From JBKQVT01 sp963804825 (GTDB lineage: Bacteria > Planctomycetota > Planctomycetia > Pirellulales > Thermoguttaceae), in NCBI GenBank assembly GCA_963804825.1, contig CAWDRV010000003.1, positions 186,001 through 250,000 on the forward strand: DNA of 64,000 nt. The letters run 5' to 3'. The notes below the pieces were generated by a model. It saw only the letters and a program-made list of their open reading frames with translations, was not told the DNA's origin and searched no databases. Position numbers and translations under genes: made by a program. Shown here in pieces: positions 48,384 to 58,427 of this stretch (within the stretch, counting starts at the first letter, position 1; the number at the start of each line of letters is the position of its first letter).

Positions 48384-49655
48384 TCATCGGTCCGATTTCT
48401 TCTCCAGGTCCTGCTCTTCGCGGACGAGGTCCTCGAAGGTCTGGCGGCGGCGGATCAGACGCGGTTGTCCGTCCTCGATCAGGACCTCGGCGGCCAGGGG
48501 GCGGGAGTTGTAGTTCGAGCCCATCGTCGCCCCATAGGCCCCGGCGCACTCGATCACCAGCAGGTCGCCGACGCCGGCCTCCGGCAGCCGGCGGGGGCAG
48601 ACGTAACCCGCCTTCTTCCTGCGTGAAAATGTCGCCCGACTCGCACAGCGGCCCGCCGACGATCACGTCGCGCTCCGGTCGCTGCGTCCGGCCGTCGGCC
48701 GGCACGATCGACATGGGATGATAGGCGCCGTAGAGGATGGGCCGGGCGAGATTGTTGAACCCGGCGTCCACCAGGTAGAACGTGTTGGGGCCTTGCTGCT
48801 TCACCGCCCGAATCTCCGCGACCAGGTAGCCGCTCTCCGCGACCAGGTATCGGCCGGGCTCGATTTCCAAGCCGACCGGGTGTCCGAACCGCTCGGCGAG
48901 CCGCTGCCGGGCGGCGGCCCAGAGGGCGAAATAGGCGGCCAGATCGACGTAGCGGTCGCCGGGGCGATAGGGGACGGGCAGTCCGCCGCCGGCGCTGATC
49001 GAGCCGACGCTGGGCCCGACGGCGCGCGGCCGCCTTCTCCATGGCCGCGCAGACGCGCGACAGGTGTTCCAGGTCCGTGCCGGAGCCGATGTGCATGTGC
49101 AGCCCGGCGACGACCAGCCCGTAGCGCGCGGCGCGGGCGAGGCAAGCGGCGATCTGCTCGTGCCAGATGCCGTGTTTCGACTGCTTCGCCGCCGGTGTTG
49201 GTCTTGCGGCTGTGGCCGTGGCCGAAGCCGGGGTTGATCCGCAGCGTGATCCGCCGGCCGGGCGCGCGGCTGCCGAGTTGATCGATCATGTCGGGCGAGC
49301 CGCAGTTGACGTGGATGCCGCGCTCGACGCAGAGGTCGAGGGCCTCGGCGTCGAAGATGTCGGCGGTATAGACGATCGGCGGCGGGACGCCCTCGACCGC
49401 GTAGCCGGCGGCCAGGGCGCGGCGGAGCTCGCCCGCGCTGACCGCATCGACCAACGCCCCGTGGCGGCGGAGCAGGTCGAGGACGGCCAGGTTGGAACAG
49501 GCCTTCTGCGCGTAGCGGACATGATCGAAGCCGGCCAGGTCGCCGAGCCGGCGCAGCATCATGGCCGCGTCGTAAACGTACGTCGGCGTGCCGAATCGCC
49601 GGGCCAGATCGGCGACGGGCACGGTGGCAATCTCAGTTCTCAGGGCAAGTTCCAT
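48384..49655 (-). CDS. lysA: diaminopimelate decarboxylase, with three +1 frameshifts
   Basis: A roughly 422-residue fold-type III PLP enzyme, last step of lysine synthesis. Frame 1: TPTYVYDAAMM, RYAQKACSNLAVL (PLP Lys), GFGHGHSRKTNTGGE. Frame 2: HMHIGSGTDLEHL. Frame 3: VGSISAGGGLPVPY, GLEIEPGRYLVAESG. Frame 4: YVCPRRLPEAGVGDLL, GAYGATMGSNYNSRP (the active-site Tyr region). The shifts, each one extra base, lie at about 49185 (GGCGAAGCAGTCG), 49030 (GCGGCCGCGCGCC) and 48608 (GGCGGGTTACGTC). Corrected, the protein is complete, so sequence error is more likely than loss of an essential gene. Confidence 0.92.
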
Positions 49656-49748
49656 GGTTTCACGGTTCGATCGGGCGGCGCCGATAGCTTTGCTAGCGGG
49701 GCCACCCGCGAACGCCGCGTGTTGCGGCAGGCGATGCACGCCCGACAA

Positions 49749-51556
49749 TTACTTCCTCGGAGGCGCGGGCGTTGTAGGCCGGAATCCACCGGGCGGCATT
49801 CCGCCGGGCGGCATTCCGCCGGGCATTCCCCCGGGCGGCATTGGCCGGCTTGTCATCAGCATCATGGGGAGGAATTTCAGCCATCCTTCCTCGACCTCCA
49901 GCCGCAGGTTGATGCCATTGCTCACGGGCGTGACGGCGAGGTTGAGATGGTCATGCGGGGCGGATTTCTCCAGCAGAGGGGCGGCCATCGACAACATCAT
50001 CCCCGCCGGCGTCAACTCGGCGTTCCCTTGGCGCCTGGAACCCCGGCAACAAACTTGGCGATCGGCGTGCCGGCCACGGAAATGCGCACCGCCGGAATCG
50101 GCTTGCTGCCGGCGGCCTTCGACTTGCTGATCGCATCCTTGAGCAGTTTCACGGCGTCGTGGCCCGCGCCCACGTAGACCCGATCGGCGGCGATGCCCGC
50201 CGCGACCTCGATTTCATCGCCCACCAGATCCGCCAGCTCCCGGGACTTGACGGGGATGGTGGCGACGTGGAGGTGGGCGCCTTCGTGGACTTCGGCGTCG
50301 AGCTTGATTAACTTGCCGAACTCGGCGTCGTCCTTGGCGATCTCGGCGACCAGCCGCTTCAGGACCTTGTCGAGCTGATTGCCGTCGACGATCAGGCCGC
50401 CGGCCAGGAAGGTGGACGCGCGGGGCTTCAGCAGCACGGTGAGCGCGTAATCGACCTTTTTGCCCTCCAGGGTCTTTTCGGCCACGCCGAGCAGATCGGA
50501 GACCAAGTCCTTGGCCACCTTGACCTGGTCCTTGTTGAGGTCGTCGCTGTTGTCTAGTTCGCGGTTGATCGAGGCATGGAATCGGGCCAGCGTCTGCTTG
50601 GCTTCGTCGAGGTCGTTGTCGTCGAGCGTGAAGGCCCAATTGGCGGTCACGGCGGCATCGGGCAGCGCGAAGCCCGACAGCACGGTGGTCGCGTCCTTCA
50701 CTTGCGAGAACTTCTTGGCGGTCACCGAGCCTGCGTTGGCCGTCAGCCGGAGATCGACATTGGCCGTGTTGTGGGTCTGGTCGATGCTCACGCCCACGAG
50801 CACCTCGTCCAGGTCCTTGAAGAGCTGCGAGAGCTGGGTGACGAACCGCTGAAGCGTCGGCATCAGCGCGGCGTATCCCTCTTCATTGTCGGTGTTCATT
50901 CGCATGACCATTCGCCACGCTTGTATGGAATTCTGCAACTGCATGTTGACCGTGTTGCGCAGCGCCTGGGGCAGGTTCTTCATTGAGATCCGGCAGGCCA
51001 GCGTGTATTGCTTGGGCAAGTCGCCCAGCAGCGAGGCGGGATCGGCGGGAACGCTCTTGAACACCTCGCGGTCGTTGGCGACAAAGGCCCAGGCGCCTTT
51101 CTGCACGACGAAAAACGACTTGCCCGGCACCTTGATTTCATACACGCCGTCGGGACCGGGGACGAGCGGACGCCCGGTCATCGGATCGGGGCCCAGCGCC
51201 ATGAGCTGCTTCAGATCGGTCACGGGCACGAAGGCGAAGAGCGAGCCGAGGAGTTCGTCGAAGCCCTTTTCCCGGCCGTTGACCAGAATGGCGGCGCCCC
51301 AGGGCCTCGTCTTATCGAGTCCGGCGGGTCCCTTGCCCTGGGTGGCTTGGGTAAGGATGAGTTCAAGAGTGTCGGCCAGCTTGGGATTGCCGACGAGCTT
51401 TCCCACGGCGTCGATCTGTCCGCGCAGGGCGTTGTAGCCGGCGAACGAAACGATCACCAGGGGCTTGCCCGCCCCGGCATTCTCCTGTGCCGGACAGACG
51501 TTCGAGGCACTCCAGAGCAACAGGACAGCCAGCGTCGATGACAGCAACTTTCTCAC
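49749..51556 (-). CDS. secreted hypothetical protein, about 602 residues, with a -1 frameshift
   Basis: Signal peptide MRKLLSSTLAVLLLWSASNV, then a long periplasmic domain with SFAGYNALRGQIDAVGKL, FAFVPVTDLKQLMALGP, SFFVVQKGAWAFVANDREVF and repeated lipid-free beta/alpha segments. At about 50030 the frame stops (GAKGTPS*); adding one C gives GAQGNAELTPAGMMLSMAAP and continues to a Gly/Met/Pro-rich C terminus (PPGGMPGGMPPGGM). Length, signal and the order of segments resemble the two proteins at 58.4-62.1 kb, so the three likely form one family. Function unknown. Confidence 0.75.
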
Positions 51557-51791
51557 TGCGAGCTCCTTTTTTGAAAAACAGGATGCCGATCGGAGTTTTC
51601 AACAAACGCAACCGCACCGTGGCCGTGCCAACCGAGGCGCAACCGCCCGGAAGTCTAAGTTTACCGCAAAATGCCCCCGCAAGCTACAACCGACCGAAAA
51701 GATTATGCGGCAACGGGTTGCGTCGCCATTTCAGCGTACGCCGCGACGGCGCCCGCAGGATAACCGGTCCGCTGTGAACGCTTCGGGACCA

Positions 51792-52926
51792 TCATTCGTG
51801 GACCTCGAACTCGGCAGGATTCGTCGGAATCGAATCGTCCGGCCAGAGGGGCACCGGATTGCCGTCGGGCGCCGGTTTCACGGGGAAATGGATGTCGAAG
51901 TTCACTTTGTACTTTCCGGGGTAGTGTCTCTTGATGGCCTTGGCCGAATCCCCCTTTCCCACCAAGTACATGTAGGAATCCAACTTGACCTCGACCGCGA
52001 GTGTCTTGCCCGGCTCCAAGGGCGCGGTGGGCCTTGCCGGCGTCGCCACGCCCCTCGGCAGCGAGGACTTCCCCATGAGTCGCATACTCATGTAGTTCGC
52101 GGGGCCTCGTACCCAGGTGAGAGTCAACTCCCAGTTGTTGTAGAGGCCGGGCTGATCCGGAAGGCGGAAGGCGTGCTTGCCGACGTTGCGATAGATCACC
52201 GTGAAGCTCAGGGGCTCGTCCGGTGCAAAGACCTGCTTGGTGGGAATCATGTCCACCGACAGGCCATCCTTCTCCAAGCGCTTGCGGATCACGACCTCGA
52301 CCGGATTGGTCGTAATCGAATGGTTCGGCCAGATGGGCACGGATTGGTCGGCCTCCGATGGCTCGGGCAAATTGCGGGCCTGGCCTCCCTGGGAATGCGA
52401 AGGGGCGCGGCGCCGGGAATCGGATGTCGAAGCTCACCTTGTACTTTCCGAGGGGAAGTTCCTTGCTGGCCGCGGCCCGATTCCATTTTCCCTCCGAGTA
52501 CGTGTAGGGGTCTAATTTGACCTCGACGGTGATTTTTTTGCCGGGCTCCAACGGCGCGGTGGGCCTTACCATGCCCGGGACGCCCATCGGCAACCAGGAC
52601 TTCCCCGTGTAGGTCGTTTCCTTGCTTTCGTCCTTGCTTGCCTTGGTGAGATTCATCTGCCAGTAGTTGTAATAGCCGGGCTGATCCGGAAGCCGGAAGG
52701 CCGCCTTGCTGACGTTGCGGTAGGTCACTGAGAAGCTCAGGGGCTCCCACACGGCAAAGACCCGCTTGGTGGGAACGACGACCACCGACAGGCCGTCCTT
52801 CTCGACGGGCTCGGACGGCTTCACCTCGCTGTTGTCCTTCTCACCGTGCTTTGCAACAGGCTCCTGGGCCCGAACAAGGCCGTATGCCGCCAAGACGATC
52901 AGCAATGCCACTCCAAGGTTCCTCAT
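51792..52926 (-). CDS. secreted protein with two internal repeats, +1 frameshift
   Basis: A roughly 377-residue exported protein (signal MRNLGVALLIVLAAYGLVRA). Two homologous halves each read EKDGLSV(V/D).(V/I)PTK(R/Q)VFA.(W/D)EPLSF(S/T)V.YRNV, FRLPDQPG.Y, PTAPLEPGK..(T/A)VEVKLD.Y.Y, and (L/P)GKYKV.FDI.FP. The halves lie in different frames; removing one C from a CCCC run at about 52411 joins them. Each half looks like an Ig-like beta sandwich resembling BsuPI/intracellular proteinase inhibitor folds. Role unknown. Confidence 0.75.
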
Positions 52927-53189
52927 GGAAATCCCCTTGTAAGAGATATGTCTGAAAGTTCCGTGTGACGGGCCGGCGGGCCGGATTCCGGCGGAAACCT
53001 GCCGACGTAATTGATGACGTTGCACCCGGATTAGTTCCAGGCTGGTCGCATTTTTCCGGCCTGGGGGCGAGCCTTGCCCGTCGGCGCCGCTCGCGACGCG
53101 GTCCCAACAGAGGTTGAATGCCCCAGCGCCGCGGAAGGGGACCCCGAATGGCCGTGAATGGTTACCTTGTGAATGGGCACGCGGCGAGA

Positions 53190-53411
53190 CTACCGCTCGC
53201 GGTACGTGATTCGACCCTTGGTCAAATCGTAGGGAGACAGCTCGACGCGGACTTTGTCGCCCGGCACGATGCGGATGAAATGCTTGCGCATCCGGCCGGC
53301 GACGTGGGCGATCACCTTGTGGCCGCTGTCCAACTGCACGCGAAATCGCGTATTGGCCAGGGCCTCGGTGACGACGCCGTCCACCTCGATCGCTTCTTCC
53401 TTTTTTGTCAT
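53190..53411 (-). CDS. infA: translation initiation factor IF-1
   Basis: A 73-residue S1/OB-fold protein: EAIEVDGVVTEALANTRFRV, GHKVIAHVAGRMRKHFIRI, PGDKVRVELSPYDLTKGRI then TYRER. It occupies the ribosomal A site during initiation with IF-2 and IF-3. ATG at 53411 gives exactly the family length. It stands alone and is not in a ribosomal protein operon. Confidence 0.97.
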   Translation of the reverse strand: MTKKEEAIEVDGVVTEALANTRFRVQLDSGHKVIAHVAGRMRKHFIRIVPGDKVRVELSPYDLTKGRITYRER

Positions 53412-53491
53412 CCGCCGCTCCAAAAACCGTGGCAACCCCGCTATCCTAGCATTTTTCGCACTGGATTCCAAGCCGGCCCGAAAAAATGTGA

Positions 53492-53639
53492 AAGGGATTG
53501 GGGATTGGGGATTGGCAAAGCCCCCGGACTGTGTCCGGGGGGCTGTGGCGGCGGCGGTCGAGGTTTTCCCTCGCCGACGCCCCCACGACGCAGTCGCGGG
53601 GCTTTTTCCCATTTTCTAATCCCCAATCCCCAATCCCTT
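53492..53639. repeat. GGGATTGGGG / AATCCCCAATCCC inverted-repeat element
   Basis: GGGATTGGGGATTGGGGATT pairs with AATCCCCAATCCCCAATCCC; inside are a CCCCCGGAC TGT GTCCGGGGG hairpin and a GCAGTCGCGGGGC segment. It lies upstream of the permease gene. Confidence 0.88.
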
Positions 53640-53680
53640 CTCCTTCCCCCTTCCGCCTTTTTCCATTATCCTGGTCGGGC

Positions 53681-55102
53681 ATGTCGCCAAAACCTCCTCC
53701 GACGCCCCCCAAACATGGCCTACGAACCGTCGGGCCACGCCGTCGGTTGACGCTGCTGGATTCGACCTCGATCATCATGGGGATCATCCTCGGGGTGGCC
53801 GTCTACAAGTCCAGCCCGGACATCGCCCGGTCCGTGCCGAATGTCTGGTGGTTGATGGGCGTTTGGGTCTTGGGGGGGCTGCTGTCGCTCATCGGGGCCC
53901 TGTGTTTCGCGGAATTGGCCACCGCATATCCCCAAGATGGGGGTATGTACGTCTATCTCACCCGCGGCCTGGGACGGCAAACCGGCTTCCTGTTCGCCTG
54001 GGCCGAGTTCTGGGTCGTTCGGCCGGGCAACATCGGCGCGCTTGCCTACGTCTTCGCCGACTACGCCACCCGGCTATGGCATATCGACCAGACGGGGCCG
54101 GTTCTGGCGGCCTATGCCGCCGCTGCCGTCCTCATCCTCAGCGGCATCAATATTCTCGGGGTCCGCGAGGGAAAATGGACGCAAAACCTGCTGACCGCCG
54201 TCAAGGTCCTGGGACTGGCCGCGGTGGTGGTGGCCGGCTTCTGTTTCGCCGCCCCGGAAACGGCACCGGCAACGGCAACAGCGGCGGCGACGGCGACCGA
54301 AACGCAGTCCATCCCGACGGACTTCCGGTTCGCCATGATTATGGTCCTGTTCGCCTATGGCGGGTGGAGTGAAATGGCCTTCGTGGCCGCCGAGGTCCGC
54401 CACCCGCGGAAGAACATCCTCCGGGCGTTGCTGTTGGGCACCGCGGCCGTCACGCTCATCTATGTGCTCATCAACCTGGCGTTCTTCCACGCCTTGGGGC
54501 TTTCGGGCATGAGGCTGCCGGGCGTGGCCGCCAACGTGCTGCAAATCGGCCTCGGTTCGTGGGGCGAGCGGCTGATCAGCCTGCTGATCTGCATTTCCGC
54601 GTTGGGGGCGATCAACGGCACGATCTTGACCGGGGCGCGGATCTATTATGCCCTGGGGACCGAGCATCGGCTGTTTGCCTGGCTGGGCCGCTGGAGCCCG
54701 CGATGGCAGACCCCCGCCCGGTCGCTGGCCATTCAGGCGGCCGTGACGCTGGCGTTGGTCGTTGGTTTCGGGCTCGCCGGACCCGGGTTCGAGAACCTGG
54801 TGATTTTTACCACCCCCGTCTTCTATATCTTCTTCCTGCTGGTCGGCGTTGCGTTGCTGGTGCTCCGCTATCGCGATCCGGCCGTGCCGCGGCCTTATCG
54901 CGTGCCCTGGTATCCGTGGACGCCGCTGGTGTTCTGCCTTTGCAACCTGTTCATGCTCTGGAGCAGCCTTTCTTACGCCTGCGGGAAGACCAAGCACGGG
55001 GATCAATGGTCGCATGACGCCCTGTGGTCGATCGGCGTGTCGTTGGGCATCATGGTCGTGGGCGTGGCGTTCAGTTGGTGGGATCGCCGGCGGCAGGCAT
55101 GA
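53681..55102 (+). CDS. APC-family amino-acid permease
   Basis: A 473-residue membrane transporter with about 12 helices. The first helix has LLDSTSIIMGIILGVAVYKS, close to the GxGI..G substrate-binding loop; PDIARSVPNVWWLMGVWVLG, CFAELATAYPQDGGMYVYLT and FAYGGWSEMAFVAAEVRHPRK are typical APC/LAT segments. It likely imports or exchanges amino acids. The C-terminal 32 bases overlap the end of the convergent macrodomain gene. ATG at 53681. Confidence 0.92.
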   Translation: MSPKPPPTPPKHGLRTVGPRRRLTLLDSTSIIMGIILGVAVYKSSPDIARSVPNVWWLMGVWVLGGLLSLIGALCFAELATAYPQDGGMYVYLTRGLGRQTGFLFAWAEFWVVRPGNIGALAYVFADYATRLWHIDQTGPVLAAYAAAAVLILSGINILGVREGKWTQNLLTAVKVLGLAAVVVAGFCFAAPETAPATATAAATATETQSIPTDFRFAMIMVLFAYGGWSEMAFVAAEVRHPRKNILRALLLGTAAVTLIYVLINLAFFHALGLSGMRLPGVAANVLQIGLGSWGERLISLLICISALGAINGTILTGARIYYALGTEHRLFAWLGRWSPRWQTPARSLAIQAAVTLALVVGFGLAGPGFENLVIFTTPVFYIFFLLVGVALLVLRYRDPAVPRPYRVPWYPWTPLVFCLCNLFMLWSSLSYACGKTKHGDQWSHDALWSIGVSLGIMVVGVAFSWWDRRRQA

Positions 55103-55631
55103 GTTCTTCCAACGCCGCGGCGAACGCCCCATACGCGCCGGGACTGAAGAGCACGAAGCGGACCAACTCCGGCCGGCCGTGTTGGCGGAGGAAGTCGATG
55201 GCCGTGCCCAGGGCGATGCGGGCCGCCTGGTCCATCGGATAGCGATAGGCCCCGGTGCTCAGGGCGGGCAGGGCGATGCTGCGACAGTCGGCCGCGACGG
55301 CCAACTCGAAACTGCGGCGATAGGCGCCCGCCAACAGCTCGGCCTCGCCGCGATGTCCGCCGCTCCAGACCGGGCCGACCGCATGGATCACGAACTTGGC
55401 CGGCAGGTCGCCCGCCGTCGAGAGGACGGCCGAGCCGGTGGGGCAGCCGTCGGGGTACTTGGCGTCGGTTTCGGCCATGATGGCGGCGCCCCCGCGGCGA
55501 TGGATGGCCCCGTCCACGCCGCCACCGCCCGCCAGGCTGCTGTTGGCCGCGTTGACGATCGCGTCGACTTCCTGCCGGGTGATGTCGCCCTGGTGCAGTT
55601 CGAGGGTTTGGTTGTTGATGCGGACGCGCAT
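55071..55631 (-). CDS. macrodomain protein, O-acetyl-ADP-ribose deacetylase-like
   Basis: A 186-residue single macrodomain: LHQGDITRQEVDAIVNAANS, SLAGGGGVDGAIHRRGG, GCPTGSAVLSTAGDLPAKFV and IALPALSTGAYRYP. The Asn, Asp and Gly loops for ADP-ribose are present. It probably removes ADP-ribosyl or O-acetyl groups. It overlaps the permease gene tail to tail by 32 bases. ATG at 55631 opens on the first strand (MRVRINNQTLEL). Confidence 0.93.
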   Translation of the reverse strand: MRVRINNQTLELHQGDITRQEVDAIVNAANSSLAGGGGVDGAIHRRGGAAIMAETDAKYPDGCPTGSAVLSTAGDLPAKFVIHAVGPVWSGGHRGEAELLAGAYRRSFELAVAADCRSIALPALSTGAYRYPMDQAARIALGTAIDFLRQHGRPELVRFVLFSPGAYGAFAAALEELMPAAGDPTN

Positions 55632-55639
55632 GGATGAAA

Positions 55640-55779
55640 GAAGGGATTGGGGATTAGGGATTGGGGATTGGGGGCTGGAACAAAAAATCCGCGTGGTTGC
55701 ACGCTTGCGGTTTCGCATAGCGCCCCCGGACGCAGGCCGGGGGCTTTCCTAATCCCTAATCCCCAATCCCTAATCCCTT
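55640..55779. repeat. GGGATTGGGG / AATCCCCAATCCC inverted-repeat element
   Basis: A 140-base hairpin-forming element: AAGGGATTGGGGATTAGGGA at the left and AATCCCCAATCCCTAATCCC at the right. The centre carries GCACGCTTGCGGTTTCGCAT and CCCCCGG ACGCAGG CCGGGGG, motifs also present near 13896, 10310 and 63216. Confidence 0.9.
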
Positions 55780-55834
55780 CATCTGTATGGTACAATTAGG
55801 AGCAGGTTAGGAAAATCCCCAAGGAACCCAAAGG

Positions 55835-56824
55835 ATGCGAAAAAACAGCGGCATCTTGCTCCTGTTACTAGTATTGGGTGCCCCGGCGGCAGGGCGGGAC
55901 ATTTTTGTCGATAACGCCGGCGGCGACGACCGCTCCAGCGGCCAGCAGGCGAAAAACGTCGCCCGCAACGGCCCGGTGCGAACCATCGCCAAGGCCCTGC
56001 GGCTGGCCGACGGCGGCGACCGCATCGTGCTGGCGGCCACGGGCCAACCCTACCGCGAAAGCATCGGCATCGCCGGCGCGCGGCTCAGCGGGACGGCCCA
56101 GCAGCCGCTCATCATCGTCGGCAACGGGGCGGTGCTGGACGGCTCGGCCCCGGTGCCCGCCGAGCAGTGGAAGCACGTCGGCGGCGGCGTGTATCGCTAT
56201 CATCCGCCGCACATGGGATTCCAGCAGTTGTTCGTCGGCGATCGCCGGGCGGCCCGCGTCACCTCGGGCAACCTGTCCGGCAAACCGCCCAAGCTCAAAC
56301 CGCGGCAATGGTGCACCTTCCAGGGCGACATTCTCTTCCGCGTCGAGAAAGGAAAGATGCCGGCCGACTACGCATTGACCTGCGCCGCGTTGCAGACCGG
56401 CGTCACGCTCTATCAAGTCGAGTACGTGACCATCTCCGGCCTGACCGTCCGGCGTTTCGCCGTGGACGGCGTCAACGCCCTCAACAGCGCGCGGAATGTC
56501 CGTCTTTCGGCGGTCGCCTGCCGCGACAACGGCCGCTACGGCATCGACGTGGGCGGGGCGTCGCTGGTGGACATCGACTCCTGCCTCTCCAGCGGAAACG
56601 GGGCCGCCGGACTGTTGACCTCGGCGCAGTCCGAGACGCACGTCCGCCAGAGCCGCTTGCCGGGCGACACGGCGCCGGGCTGGGTCGATCAGGGCGGACG
56701 CGTTTATATCGGAAAGAACCGCGTCGAGGGCGGGCGGGAATCCGTCGGGCCCGACGACGTCCCCCCGCCGGCCGCGGGAAAAGACGCGGCCGTCGACCAG
56801 CCGTCGAGGGCGCCCTCGCCATGA
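55835..56824 (+). CDS. secreted right-handed beta-helix protein
   Basis: A 329-residue exported protein (signal MRKNSGILLLLLVLGAPAAG). DIFVDNAGGDDRSSGQQAKN then GPVRTIAKAL is the usual opening of pectate-lyase-like beta helices, followed by LIIVGNGAVLDGS and parallel-strand repeats such as YVTISGLTVRRFAVDGVN and NVRLSAVACRDNGRYGIDV. It may bind or cleave polysaccharide. The stop overlaps the response regulator start (ATGA), so the two genes are coupled. Confidence 0.85.
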   Translation: MRKNSGILLLLLVLGAPAAGRDIFVDNAGGDDRSSGQQAKNVARNGPVRTIAKALRLADGGDRIVLAATGQPYRESIGIAGARLSGTAQQPLIIVGNGAVLDGSAPVPAEQWKHVGGGVYRYHPPHMGFQQLFVGDRRAARVTSGNLSGKPPKLKPRQWCTFQGDILFRVEKGKMPADYALTCAALQTGVTLYQVEYVTISGLTVRRFAVDGVNALNSARNVRLSAVACRDNGRYGIDVGGASLVDIDSCLSSGNGAAGLLTSAQSETHVRQSRLPGDTAPGWVDQGGRVYIGKNRVEGGRESVGPDDVPPPAAGKDAAVDQPSRAPSP

Positions 56825-57270
56825 GCAGCAAGAGTTCCGCGATCGGCCGGCCCATGGAGGTCCTTCTCATCGAGGACGATCTGGAGGACGCCGGGCTGGC
56901 GATCGAGGTGCTCCGGCAGGGAGAGGTGCCTTGCCGGGTGAGCCTGGTGCGCGACGGCGAGGAGGCGATGCGGTTCATCCGCCGGCAGGGCCATTTCGCC
57001 CGCACCCCAAGGCCCGACATCATCCTGCTGGACCTGCAATTGCCGAAGAAGGACGGCCGCGAGGTCCTCATCGAGATCCGCGCCGACAAGCAGTTGCGCC
57101 GCATCCCCGTCATCGTGCTCACCTCGTCGCAAACCCAGTGGGAGGTCCTCAAGCAGGAGAACCTCTTCGTGGAAAGCTATCTGCTCAAGCCGCTGGATCG
57201 GGCCAGGTTCAACGCGGTGGTCAAGTCGTTGCGCAAGTACCTGTTGGCCGACGTGATCTTGCCGCCGTAA
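56821..57270 (+). CDS. single-domain response regulator (Rcp1-like)
   Basis: A 149-residue CheY-like receiver without output domain. The acidic pocket is LIEDDLEDAGLA, the phosphoacceptor Asp is in DIILLDLQLPKKDGREVL, Thr/Ser in IVLTSSQTQ and Lys in YLLKPLDRARF. The insertion GHFARTPRPD before the Asp strand is typical of the Rcp1/YneI-like subgroup that pairs with phytochrome or hybrid kinases. No kinase is near. ATG at 56821 is translationally coupled to the beta-helix gene. Confidence 0.92.
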   Translation: MSSKSSAIGRPMEVLLIEDDLEDAGLAIEVLRQGEVPCRVSLVRDGEEAMRFIRRQGHFARTPRPDIILLDLQLPKKDGREVLIEIRADKQLRRIPVIVLTSSQTQWEVLKQENLFVESYLLKPLDRARFNAVVKSLRKYLLADVILPP

Positions 57271-57288
57271 ACCCGTTGGCACAAGACC

Positions 57289-57314
57289 GTGAGCCCAGGG
57301 CGTCAGCCCTGGGA
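57289..57314. repeat. palindrome CCCAGGGC GTCA GCCCTGGG
   Basis: An 8-base-pair stem flanked by GTGAG and AC, similar to the REP array B stem but with another loop and flanks. It follows the response regulator by 19 bases. Confidence 0.75.
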
Positions 57315-57378
57315 CTGGCGGCGTCAACATTGCCGCGGCGAAACATGGTCGGCCACCCCACCAAAATCCTGCACGCGG

Positions 57379-58332
57379 TCAGAGGTTCTCATTCGTGCCG
57401 CTTTGCTCGGGCGGACGGTCCATGAGGAAGATTCCGGCCAGCGTCAGGGCGACGCCCACGATCAGCCACGGGCTGAGCAATTCGTGAAACAGCGCAACGC
57501 CGGCCACGGCCGCCATCGCAACCTGCGAGGCGTTGAGCATGTTCACGCGCAGCACCGTGGCGAGATGAAAGCCCTTGCACACGGCCAGGAAGGCGACGAC
57601 GTTGAACAGGCCGCCGCCGATCATCCAGCCGTATTGTTCCAGCGGCGTTTCCAGCAGCGGCCGCAAGCCCAAGCGGCAAACGCTGATCGGTCCGAGGCAA
57701 AGCGGCGCCATGACGGGAATCATGAACACGACGACGCCCAGCGAAACGCCGCGGGTGACGCACCAACGGATGACGATGCCGAGCACGGCATAGACGGCGC
57801 CGGCCAGGCAGACGACGGCGATGGCGGCGGCCACGATCGCCGTGTTGGGGGCGGCCTCGGCCGGCGACGCCACCGAGCGGCTTGCCGCGCCGGCGCTGCA
57901 TCCCAGCAGGACGATGGACAGCAACAGCAGCGCCAGCGCGGCCACGGTCCGCCCCGAGTTGGGCTCGCGGAGCACCTTGCTGCCCAGCAACGCGCTGGCG
58001 ATGAGCATGACGCCGAAGTCGATGGGGATTTGCACGGCCAGCCCGATCACGCCCAGGGCCCATTGAAAGCCCACGTTGGCCACGACTTCCACCGCCAGTC
58101 CCACGAGCGCCAAGTAGGCCAAGGTCCGCGGCGGCGGCAGCACCGGCCGGCCTCGCAGCGCCAGCACCGCCAGCGCCGGGCCGACGACCGCCGGGGCCAC
58201 CGCCTCCTTGCAGCACAACACCCAGGTGGGATCGCACTTCAGCGCGGAGAGCCGGCGCATGCAGATATTGGCCGCGGTATAGCAGACCGCGGAGATGATG
58301 CAGCAGGTCGTGCCCAAGGCCGCCGGACCCAT
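57379..58332 (-). CDS. DMT-superfamily (EamA-like) permease
   Basis: A 317-residue membrane protein with about ten helices in two EamA-like halves: GTTCCIISAVCYTAANICMR begins the first and AIAVVCLAGAVYAVLGIVIR the second; MLNASQVAMAAVAGVALFHE is the conserved helix 9 segment with the Glu, followed by GVALTLAGIFLM. Substrate unknown, probably a metabolite exporter. ATG at 58332; a GTG at 58377 would add 15 residues. Confidence 0.85.
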   Translation of the reverse strand: MGPAALGTTCCIISAVCYTAANICMRRLSALKCDPTWVLCCKEAVAPAVVGPALAVLALRGRPVLPPPRTLAYLALVGLAVEVVANVGFQWALGVIGLAVQIPIDFGVMLIASALLGSKVLREPNSGRTVAALALLLLSIVLLGCSAGAASRSVASPAEAAPNTAIVAAAIAVVCLAGAVYAVLGIVIRWCVTRGVSLGVVVFMIPVMAPLCLGPISVCRLGLRPLLETPLEQYGWMIGGGLFNVVAFLAVCKGFHLATVLRVNMLNASQVAMAAVAGVALFHELLSPWLIVGVALTLAGIFLMDRPPEQSGTNENL

Positions 58333-58427
58333 CGCCAGCGGCCACGCACGCGGTTCGGGGATCGAGGCGCTCGACACGCGCCATTTTAAGTCGCGGCCGT
58401 CGCGGGCGACAGGGGATACTCGACGCC

